This document shows positions 1-5,090 of a DNA stretch of 5,131 bases, in pieces; positions within the stretch are counted from its first letter, which is position 1, and each line of letters starts with the position of its first letter. The notes beneath the pieces were generated by a model. That model was not told the DNA's origin, did no database searches, and saw only the letters and a program-made list of their open reading frames with translations. The position numbers and the translations under genes are program-made. The stretch comes from Erysipelotrichaceae bacterium (GTDB lineage: Bacteria; Bacillota_I; Bacilli_A; Erysipelotrichales; Erysipelotrichaceae), in assembly GCA_017418585.1 (NCBI GenBank), contig JAFONG010000062.1, positions 1-5,131 on the forward strand, written 5' to 3'.

Positions 1-159
1 CAGCATGTCGCCGTTGTCGATCACGATCGTGTTCTCGTCTCTAAGTCTGTTGATCAGATGAGCCGCCTTGGCCAGTCCAATCTTCTCTTCTTTTCCCGTC
101 GCATAGCTGTATGGCGTAATACAGGCATGGACGTCGGATGTCATCAGGATCTGGATCAT
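1..159 (-). CDS. Metallophosphatase, 5'-nucleotidase / 2',3'-cyclic-nucleotide phosphodiesterase family (N-terminal fragment)
   Basis: Only the first 53 residues are visible; the gene runs off the left edge. The fragment opens with a beta strand and the metal-binding TSDVH motif (Asp9, His11), continues with GLAKAAHLINRLR (residues 28-40) and reaches VIDNGD (46-51), whose Asp is the second metal-ligand block. This DxH...GLA+xAxLI...DNGD layout is that of two-metal calcineurin-like phosphatases such as CpdB and YfkN, which remove phosphate from nucleotides or open 2',3'-cyclic nucleotides. The spacing and the GLA.A.LI segment look more like CpdB/YfkN than UshA. The start is secure: an in-frame stop lies six codons upstream (175-177) and GAGG (167-164) precedes the ATG by four bases. 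Oddly, no signal peptide precedes the catalytic domain, although many relatives are exported. The ATG overlaps the stop of the upstream gene. Substrate cannot be assigned from this fragment. Confidence 0.82.
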   Translation of the reverse strand, partial: MIQILMTSDVHACITPYSYATGKEEKIGLAKAAHLINRLRDENTIVIDNGDML

Positions 160-701
160 TCTTCCTCTACTTCTTCAAACACTTCAATCAGTTTCCGCTG
201 ATATCTCTTACCGTCGATCTCGGTCAGATCCCTGCCCTTGCAGTTCTGGAAAGAAGTGACGACTTCTTTACCGTCGATCTCGACGAGTCTGGCCTTGAAC
301 AGGAAGTCTTTCCAAGCCGCGAATCCGTACCTCGGTTTCGCAAAGGAACGGGCGTGCTTCCAGTATCCGCCGTAGACGTTTCTTCCATCCTTTGTATGAA
401 GCGCCCAGTCGCAGTTCATGATGCCGCAGCCCCAGTGGTCGGAACCTCTGACAACACCTTTCTTGGTATACCAGTAACAGCTTCCGCTGAAAGATTCAAA
501 ATCCGGTTTCCGGTTCGGCTTGTCGCATTCCTCATATCTCACAAGCGTGTTTTCGAAGAAGTTTTCAGGACTCGCTTCTCCATCCTGCAGATCCGCATAG
601 TATTTCTGTGCCGACTTGAAGTACTGTCCGCCTTTGCCGAAAATCACTTCTTCCTCGATGTTCTTTTCCTTTATGCGTCTGATGAGTTCTTCCTGATTCA
701 T
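156..701 (-). CDS. Uncharacterised 181-residue protein, translationally coupled to the metallophosphatase
   Basis: I do not recognise this protein and assign no function. It is predicted soluble, with no signal peptide or membrane segment. The first 45 residues are charged and probably helical. The middle (70-135) is rich in Trp, Tyr, Gly and Cys: Cys75, Cys92 and Cys97, the blocks RGSDHWGCG (85-93) and CDWALHTKDGR (97-107), then WKHARSF and GFAAWKDFLFKA. This looks like a compact aromatic fold; a metal site is possible but the Cys spacing is not a standard zinc motif. Near the C-terminus EIDGK occurs twice, at 141-145 and 161-165, and the tail is acidic. Its TGA overlaps the ATG of the metallophosphatase, so the two are probably co-translated. 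The opposite strand is also open here, but this strand has the coupling, a promoter and a more protein-like composition. The AGGCAGG ribosome site (716-710) is weak. Confidence 0.72.
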   Translation of the reverse strand: MNQEELIRRIKEKNIEEEVIFGKGGQYFKSAQKYYADLQDGEASPENFFENTLVRYEECDKPNRKPDFESFSGSCYWYTKKGVVRGSDHWGCGIMNCDWALHTKDGRNVYGGYWKHARSFAKPRYGFAAWKDFLFKARLVEIDGKEVVTSFQNCKGRDLTEIDGKRYQRKLIEVFEEVEEE

Positions 702-703
702 GA

Positions 704-733
704 TTGATACCTGCCTTTGATTTCATTATAAGC
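704..733 (+). promoter_or_regulatory. Promoter for the tyrosine-phosphatase gene
   Basis: TTGATA (704-709, one mismatch to TTGACA) and TATAAG (728-733, one mismatch to TATAAT) are 18 bp apart. Transcription would start near 740, giving a leader of only about 15 bases before the ATG at 755. The only ribosome-site-like sequence is GGTAG (741-745), much weaker than at the ABC genes. A second possible -10, TAGAAT (743-748), would make a leaderless transcript but has no good -35. Inferred from sequence only. Confidence 0.5.
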
Positions 734-752
734 TACCTGTGGTAGAATTGAA
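725..752 (-). promoter_or_regulatory. Promoter for the leftward gene pair
   Basis: Reading the minus strand, a perfect TATAAT (730 down to 725) is preceded by a weak -35 element TTCAAT (752-747) with a 16-bp spacer. Transcription would begin near 718, leaving a leader of about 17 bases with the ribosome site almost at its 5' end. Its -10 box shares bases with the -10 box of the divergent promoter. Inferred from consensus match only. Confidence 0.5.
733..745. repeat. 13-bp inverted repeat in the divergent control region (candidate operator)
   Basis: CTACC-TGT-GGTAG is a perfect palindrome with a 3-base centre. It abuts the plus-strand -10 box and lies in the spacer of the minus-strand promoter. 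With the predicted plus start near 740 the left arm would not be transcribed, so a DNA site for a dimeric regulator fits better than an RNA hairpin. The arms are short, so chance is possible. Confidence 0.4.
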
Positions 753-754
753 CC

Positions 755-1525
755 ATGAGTATTGATCAAAGATTTAACGATGTACTGAATTTCCGCGATC
801 TGGGCGGTCTGAAGAGTAAGGATGGAAGAAAAGTCCGTCACGGCTTCTTTTTCAGAGGAGCGGGGCTGGCCTACTTCAGTGAAGAAGAACTGGAAGAATT
901 CAGAAAACTGAAAGTAAAGACGATCATGGATCTGAGAAGTCTCAGTGAAATAACGACGATTCCCGACCCTGTGATCGAAGGCGCTACCTACATCCAGCAC
1001 AACGGTCTGATTGTAGAAGGCAGCGAAGACATCGACTGGTCGCCTGCGGGCATGCGCAAGATCGGCGGAGCGGCAGATAAGCAGCTGGAACAGATCAGGG
1101 GATACTACAGGACCATCGCCTTAAACAACGAGGCGTACAGGATCATGCTGAAAGAGATCGAGGAAAGACATGTGCCGATCTACTTCCACTGCATGACGGG
1201 AAAGGACAGAACGGGTGTCGGAGCGATGATCATCCTGATGGCGCTGGGCGTAAAGGAAGAAGAGATCCGCAGAGATTATCTCTTAAGCAATCTCTATCGC
1301 AGTGATGTTCTTAAGCAGAGTCTGGCGGATGTAGAAGATGAAGCGAAGGACCATCCTGAACTCAAAAAGCTGATCACCATTCAGGACGGAGTGCTGGAAG
1401 AGACCTTCGATACGGTAATGAACTCGATTCTGGAAAAATACGGAAATACGGATGCGTATCTGGAAAAAGAGTATTGCCTGGATGAAGAAAAGCGCCGGGA
1501 AATGAGAGATTTCTATCTGGAATAA
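755..1525 (+). CDS. Protein-tyrosine/lipid phosphatase, Tyr_phosphatase_3 (IphP/MptpB-like) family
   Basis: This 256-residue protein is a complete cysteine-based phosphatase that hydrolyses phosphotyrosine or, in several relatives, phosphoinositides. The N-terminal family signature NFRDLGG is at 12-18, followed by the conserved FFRGAGL (32-38) and MDLRS (58-62) segments. The catalytic loop HCMTGKDRTG spans 145-154, with nucleophile Cys146 and phosphate-binding Arg152; Lys150-Asp151 is typical of the dual protein/lipid-active branch. DYLLSN (174-179) is the usual family helix after the loop, and the C-terminal third is helical and highly charged. There is no signal peptide or membrane segment, so it should be cytoplasmic. 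Length is normal and all key residues are present. It stands alone between the divergent promoter region and its own terminator. The start is the first ATG before the signature; the ribosome site is weak. Physiological substrate is unknown. Confidence 0.92.
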   Translation: MSIDQRFNDVLNFRDLGGLKSKDGRKVRHGFFFRGAGLAYFSEEELEEFRKLKVKTIMDLRSLSEITTIPDPVIEGATYIQHNGLIVEGSEDIDWSPAGMRKIGGAADKQLEQIRGYYRTIALNNEAYRIMLKEIEERHVPIYFHCMTGKDRTGVGAMIILMALGVKEEEIRRDYLLSNLYRSDVLKQSLADVEDEAKDHPELKKLITIQDGVLEETFDTVMNSILEKYGNTDAYLEKEYCLDEEKRREMRDFYLE

Positions 1526-1569
1526 AAACCCGGTCGCAGATACAGACAGACAAAGAAAACCGGTACAGG

Positions 1570-1596
1570 AAAAACACGTGAAAAAAACGTGTTTTT
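1570..1596 (+). terminator. Rho-independent terminator of the phosphatase gene
   Basis: A perfect 10-bp inverted repeat (AAAAACACGT, 7-base loop, ACGTGTTTTT) ends in a T-run continued by CTTATTG. It lies 44 bases after the phosphatase stop and before the next promoter. The mirrored A-run means it could also terminate on the other strand, although no leftward gene enters it here. Confidence 0.85.
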
Positions 1597-1609
1597 CTTA
1601 TTGTTTATA

Positions 1610-1638
1610 CTGAAAGAGAATGTGTTTTCGGATATAAT
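1610..1638 (+). promoter_or_regulatory. Promoter of the solute-binding-protein gene
   Basis: A perfect TATAAT at 1633-1638 is preceded by CTGAAA (1610-1615, four of six matches to TTGACA) with a 17-bp spacer. Transcription would begin near 1645, inside the adjoining inverted repeat, leaving a leader of about 37 bases. It lies just downstream of the phosphatase terminator, so the transporter is an independent unit. Confidence 0.65.
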
Positions 1639-1643
1639 AGATA

Positions 1644-1664
1644 TATAAATCATTTAGATTTATA
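1644..1664. promoter_or_regulatory. 21-bp inverted repeat at the transcription start (candidate operator)
   Basis: TATAAATC, five bases ATTTA, then GATTTATA: both 8-base arms are perfectly complementary. The site begins five bases after the -10 box and covers the predicted start point, the classic place for a repressor. The dimensions suit a dimeric helix-turn-helix regulator, but which family cannot be told. The AT-rich region raises the chance of coincidence. No second copy was seen in the window. Confidence 0.5.
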
Positions 1665-1670
1665 GAAAAA

Positions 1671-1675
1671 AGGAG
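1671..1675 (+). promoter_or_regulatory. Ribosome binding site of the solute-binding-protein gene
   Basis: AGGAG lies six bases before the ATG at 1682, which together with the lipoprotein signal fixes the start. Confidence 0.85.
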
Positions 1676-1681
1676 AAGAAA

Positions 1682-2953
1682 ATGAAAAAACTATTCAAGA
1701 TTGTTGTTACTCTGTTAGTTGTTCTTTCCTTAGTTGCCTGCTCAGGTGGCAAATCAGGCGAAGAAGAAACTAGCGGCGAACCTGTCGAAGTCGTATTCTG
1801 GCACACACTGACAGACCATGACGAAGAAATGGTTGCAGAGATCGCTGACAAGTTCAATGCATCTCAGAACAAGTGGAAAGTCGTTCAGCAGACTCAGCCT
1901 CTGGATGGCTTCGAGGCCAAGGTTTACGAAGCAGTAACCAACGGCACAGGACCTAGCCTTGTCTGGCTGTATCCTGGCACAGCTACGGAATACGTAGACG
2001 AGGGCTTCTCTCTTGATTTCGGCCAGTATCTGACTGACGACGAATACAAGAACAGAGTCAGCGAAGGTGTTTATGCGGCTTCTACCGACTATTCCGACGG
2101 CAAGCTCCATGCACTGGTTTGCACATTGACCGGTTCTATCATGTTCTACAACAAGGAACTGTTAGAAAAATACAACCTGGAAATCCCTCAGACCTGGGAA
2201 GATCTGTACAACGCTTGTAAGACTGTTGTCGACGGCGAAAAGGCCGAAGGCAAAGATATCATCGGTTTCGGTCCTGACTCAAGAGATGTCGTAGGTATCG
2301 ACGTACTGTACCAGCTCGGTCTGGCTTATATCGATGACAACAACACTGCAAACGACTGGACTGATCCTAAGTTCGTTGAATGGGTCGACTGGTGGAAGCA
2401 GGCTGAAGCAGAAGGTTACTTCCTGTTCAAGGATCCGGCTGAGAACTATCACTCAGGTCCGTTCGGCAACCAGATGTATTTCAGCTACATGGGCTCTTCT
2501 GCAGGTATGAACTACATCACACCTAACGGATTCACCATCGTAACCGGACCTGTTCCGCAGATCGAAGGCGGAAGAAAGTACAACGAACTGACTGCACGTG
2601 CTCTGGTTGGCTTCACAAAGGACGAAGTAACCGATGAGGGTGCTGCTGCATTCGCAAGCTTCTTCACTCAGGCTGAAAACAACCTGCCGTTCTGCCAGAA
2701 GTATTCCGCTTCTACTCCGTTCAAGGATGTAGAGACTTCCGATGTCTACAAAGAGTACTTCAACAACAGCGTCGCTCAGCAGGCATTCGCTTCCATGTTA
2801 GACTACATGTATGCACGTAAGGCCGTTGTCGGTCAGACAGCATGCAAGGAAGCAATCCAGCAGGGTCTTGAAAAAGCCATCATCAACGGTGAAGATACAC
2901 TCACTGCTCTTCAGGCTGCTCAGGCTCTTGCCAATTCGGCATTAAGCGAATGA
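1682..2953 (+). CDS. ABC importer solute-binding lipoprotein, family 1 (UgpB/MsmE-like)
   Basis: This 423-residue lipoprotein would be anchored outside the membrane and hand its solute to the permeases. Lys2-Lys3, a hydrophobic stretch (4-18) and the lipobox LVAC with Cys20 form a signal-peptidase II leader; a Ser/Gly/Glu-rich linker follows to about 33. The mature domain opens with VVFWHTL (37-43), the FWH start seen in UgpB-type proteins, then a helix ending ADKFNAS. GPSLVWLYPG (90-99), SIMFYNKELLEKY (152-164) and PQTWEDLYNACK (169-180) are typical family-1 segments; the GSSAGMNYI region (271-279) resembles the Ser/Gly ligand-loop area of UgpB. The aromatic cluster WVDWWKQ (234-240) is notable but cannot identify the ligand. 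Sugar, sugar alcohol or glycerol-phosphate compounds are all possible. Frequent codons such as AAC, TAC and GGT suggest strong expression. The gene has its own promoter and is followed by a strong terminator before the ATPase. Confidence 0.93.
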   Translation: MKKLFKIVVTLLVVLSLVACSGGKSGEEETSGEPVEVVFWHTLTDHDEEMVAEIADKFNASQNKWKVVQQTQPLDGFEAKVYEAVTNGTGPSLVWLYPGTATEYVDEGFSLDFGQYLTDDEYKNRVSEGVYAASTDYSDGKLHALVCTLTGSIMFYNKELLEKYNLEIPQTWEDLYNACKTVVDGEKAEGKDIIGFGPDSRDVVGIDVLYQLGLAYIDDNNTANDWTDPKFVEWVDWWKQAEAEGYFLFKDPAENYHSGPFGNQMYFSYMGSSAGMNYITPNGFTIVTGPVPQIEGGRKYNELTARALVGFTKDEVTDEGAAAFASFFTQAENNLPFCQKYSASTPFKDVETSDVYKEYFNNSVAQQAFASMLDYMYARKAVVGQTACKEAIQQGLEKAIINGEDTLTALQAAQALANSALSE

Positions 2954-2974
2954 TCGTTTAAGGATCTGAAATAA

Positions 2975-3012
2975 AGGAACACCGCGATCTTTTGCGGTGT
3001 TCCTCTTTTTTT
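2975..3012 (+). terminator. Strong intrinsic terminator inside the transporter cluster
   Basis: An 11-bp perfect stem (AGGAACACCGC / GCGGTGTTCCT, 8-base loop 2986-2993) is followed by C and seven T's (3006-3012). It lies 22 bases after the binding-protein stop. The next genes encode the same importer, so it probably acts as a partial terminator or 3'-end stabiliser, making binding protein outnumber the ATPase and permeases. Full termination plus a separate downstream promoter is the alternative. Confidence 0.92.
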
Positions 3013-3024
3013 GTAGGATGCAGA

Positions 3025-3080
3025 TGTAAGCGATTCATAAGATGGATCCTTTACATGTACATAGTACTGATTCATAGATG
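3025..3080. promoter_or_regulatory. Likely control region upstream of the ATPase gene
   Basis: Between the terminator and the ATPase are several candidate elements. A sequence close to the catabolite-response consensus, TGTAAGCGATTCA (3025-3037), is one base short of the 14-base form. GATTCATAAGATG (3032-3044) and GATTCATAGATG (3069-3080) form an imperfect direct repeat starting 37 bp apart. Between them lie TACATGTA (3052-3059) and GTAC-ATA-GTAC (3057-3067). TTTACA (3050-3055) is a fair -35 box, but the best -10 at normal spacing (CATAGA, 3073-3078) is poor. A promoter here is therefore plausible, not established. Confidence 0.3.
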
Positions 3081-3086
3081 ATTTTT

Positions 3087-3093
3087 AAGGAGG
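3087..3093 (+). promoter_or_regulatory. Ribosome binding site of the ATPase gene
   Basis: AAGGAGG, a near-perfect match to the 16S rRNA tail, sits six bases before the ATG at 3100. It is the strongest ribosome site in the window and fixes the start. Confidence 0.9.
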
Positions 3094-3099
3094 ATAGGT

Positions 3100-4155
3100 A
3101 TGAAAATTCGTCTGGAAAACATCGTCAAACGTTTTGACGATAACACGGCAGTCGATGATTTTTCTGCTGTGATCGAGTCGGGTGAACTCGTAACGCTTTT
3201 GGGTCCTTCCGGTTGCGGCAAGAGTACGATGCTGAACATGCTTTCAGGTATTCTTTACCCGACGGAAGGAAAGATTTATTTCGATGATGATGATGTGACA
3301 TACATGTCGTCGGAGAAACGTGGTGTCGGTCTGGTTTTCCAGAACTATGCGCTTTATCCTCACATGACGGTTCTGGAAAACATCTGTTTCCCTCTGGAAA
3401 TCAAGAAAGTTCCAAAGAAAGAACGCATCGAAAAGGCCAAGAAGATGGCAGAACTGGTCCATGTCGAAACGATGCTGAACCGTAAGCCTGGACAGCTTTC
3501 CGGCGGTCAGCAGCAGCGTGTCGCCATCGCCAGAGCGCTTGTCAAGGAGCCTCGTCTGCTGCTTCTGGATGAACCTTTGTCCAACCTGGACGCAAGACTG
3601 CGTATCGAGATGAGGGAAGAGATCAGACGCATTCAGCTGGAAACGGGCGTTACGACGATTTTCGTAACCCACGACCAGGAAGAAGCGATGTCCATTTCCG
3701 ACCATATCATTCTGATGAAACAGGGTGTCCTGCAGCAGTACGACAAGCCGCAGTATCTCTACGATCAGCCGGCCAACTGCTTCGTCGCCGACTTCCTTGG
3801 CAACCCTCCGATCAACAAGGTGGAAGGTGTCGTTAAGGACGGCAAGGTACTGCTTGGAGCCAACGAAGAAGATTCCCAGGTCAAAGTCAAGGATGTTCCG
3901 GATGGAACCCCTGTCTATCTGTCTTTCCGTTCCGAGAGCGTCATTCTCGATGACAAGAGCCCGTTAAGAGCCAAAGTCGTACTGACTTCCGTCATGGGCA
4001 AGGAGATCATCACATCCTTCATCCTTGCGGGCAAGGAAGTCCGTGGCTATATGAATTCCGATGTCGAACTGCAAAGAGATCAGGAGATCGGTATCCGTTT
4101 CAAGAAGACCGGCGTCTTTGTATTCGACCGTGAAAGCGGAGACCGTTACTTATGA
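3100..4155 (+). CDS. ugpC: ABC importer ATPase, MalK/UgpC/MsmK type
   Basis: This 351-residue cytoplasmic ATPase should dimerise under the two permeases and power uptake. All nucleotide-binding motifs are intact and in order: Walker A GPSGCGKST (35-43), Q-loop Gln81 in VFQNYALYPHMTV, signature LSGGQQQR (133-140), Walker B LLLLDEP (153-159) with catalytic Glu158, D-loop SNLDA (161-165) and switch His191. Residues from about 235 form the C-terminal OB/TOBE-type domain typical of CUT1 ATPases; it is slightly shorter than in E. coli MalK. One oddity is Asn46 in STMLNML, where MalK, UgpC and MsmK have Arg in STLLRM; this Arg is a known contact to the permease EAA loop. The final ATGA contains the start of permease 1, indicating coupled translation. 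The symbol marks the family only; transport of glycerol-3-phosphate is not shown. Confidence 0.95.
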   Translation: MKIRLENIVKRFDDNTAVDDFSAVIESGELVTLLGPSGCGKSTMLNMLSGILYPTEGKIYFDDDDVTYMSSEKRGVGLVFQNYALYPHMTVLENICFPLEIKKVPKKERIEKAKKMAELVHVETMLNRKPGQLSGGQQQRVAIARALVKEPRLLLLDEPLSNLDARLRIEMREEIRRIQLETGVTTIFVTHDQEEAMSISDHIILMKQGVLQQYDKPQYLYDQPANCFVADFLGNPPINKVEGVVKDGKVLLGANEEDSQVKVKDVPDGTPVYLSFRSESVILDDKSPLRAKVVLTSVMGKEIITSFILAGKEVRGYMNSDVELQRDQEIGIRFKKTGVFVFDRESGDRYL

Positions 4156-5090
4156 TCAGAAAACCATTTGCAGAAAGGATCAAGCCGCTTCTCTATCTGC
4201 TTCCGTTCATCGTTTCCGTATCGATCTTTACTCTGTATCCGATCGTCAACGTCATCCGTATGTCGTTCCTGGAGGGATACAAGTATCTGACGGGGGCTTA
4301 TACCGGGGTAGGCTTTGGCAACTACGAGAAAGTTGTCAGTGACCCTTTCTTCCGTCAGGCCATTTCCAATACCTTCAGGTATGTGCTGCTGGTAGTGCCG
4401 ATCTCCACGGTCATCGCAGTCATACTGGCAAACCTGCTGAACCAGAAGGTACGCTTCCAGGCGTTCTTCCAGACCTGCTACTTCCTGCCGATGGTCACAT
4501 CGTCACTGGCAGTCGGTCTTTCCTGGAGATTCATGTTCAACGACAAGTTCGGCATCATCAACTATGTCCTGTCCCTGATGGGCATTGAACCGATTCAGTT
4601 TTTGGGCAACGCATCAGGCAACTTCGTCGCTCTGGTTATCTTCGGTATCTGGGCGATTCTGCCGAATACCATCATCCTGCTGCTGTCGGGTTTGCAGAAC
4701 ATCGACCCGCTCTACTACACGGCAGCCAAGGTCGATGGTGCCAAGACGCTGAGGATCTTCTTCAGGATCACGGTTCCTCTGCTGGCTCCGACCATCATGC
4801 TGGTAATCATCATCAACATGATCTCGACCTTCAAGATGTACCACGAACTATTCCCGCTGTTCAACGGTCCGGGCATTGCCTACAACATGTTTACCGTTGT
4901 CTACTATATCTACTACGAATTCCGCGTCATGACGCCGCCAAAATACGGTTACGCTTCGGCGGCAGCCGTCATGCTGCTGGTCATCGTCTTCGTATTTACG
5001 ATGCTGCAGCGTGCCGTACAGGCGTGGTCAAGAAAGGAGAGAGGCGAAGATGTCAAACAAGCCAAGAAACACAGAGACGCGCTCAGATAA
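4152..5090 (+). CDS. ABC importer permease 1, MalF/UgpA/MsmF type
   Basis: This 312-residue inner-membrane protein is one half of the transport channel. Six membrane segments are apparent, near 12-34, 75-97, 107-129, 158-180, 208-228 and 268-288, the usual number for UgpA-type proteins (MalF has eight). The cytoplasmic coupling loop is at 188-212: TAAKVDGA (190-197) followed by FFRITVPLLAP. It matches the EAAxxDGAxxxxxFxxIxxP motif except that its first Glu is Thr190. The C-terminal tail after 290 is strongly charged and partly encoded in the overlap with the next gene. The ATG overlaps the ATPase stop as ATGA; GGAG (4138-4141) lies ten bases upstream. The gene reads straight on to a second permease, as the family requires a heterodimer. 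Confidence 0.94.
   Translation: MIRKPFAERIKPLLYLLPFIVSVSIFTLYPIVNVIRMSFLEGYKYLTGAYTGVGFGNYEKVVSDPFFRQAISNTFRYVLLVVPISTVIAVILANLLNQKVRFQAFFQTCYFLPMVTSSLAVGLSWRFMFNDKFGIINYVLSLMGIEPIQFLGNASGNFVALVIFGIWAILPNTIILLLSGLQNIDPLYYTAAKVDGAKTLRIFFRITVPLLAPTIMLVIIINMISTFKMYHELFPLFNGPGIAYNMFTVVYYIYYEFRVMTPPKYGYASAAAVMLLVIVFVFTMLQRAVQAWSRKERGEDVKQAKKHRDALR
5033..5039 (+). promoter_or_regulatory. Ribosome binding site of permease 2, inside permease 1
   Basis: AAAGGAG lies ten bases before the ATG at 5050, within the end of the permease 1 coding region. It supports an independent start in a different reading frame. Confidence 0.7.

Noticed and set aside
138..707. A 189-codon open frame on the plus strand, antisense to the unrecognised minus-strand gene
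   Set aside because: It lacks a convincing ribosome site, its start lies inside the metallophosphatase gene, and its composition is unlike a folded protein. The minus-strand frame has the coupling overlap and promoter, so this is most likely a shadow.
1525..1564. Two similar stretches, AAAACCCGGT and AAAACCGGT, after the phosphatase stop
   Set aside because: They are short, imperfect and lie just before a terminator, so they have no clear role.
1754..2110. A minus-strand frame of 118 codons opposite the binding protein
   Set aside because: Antisense of a clear lipoprotein gene, with no promoter or ribosome site seen.
3244..3705. A minus-strand frame of 153 codons opposite the ATPase
   Set aside because: It is the antisense of conserved ATPase motifs, with no independent start signal.
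4061..4342. A plus-strand frame of 93 codons spanning the ATPase-permease junction
   Set aside because: It lies wholly within two well-supported genes in other frames and has no recognisable motif.
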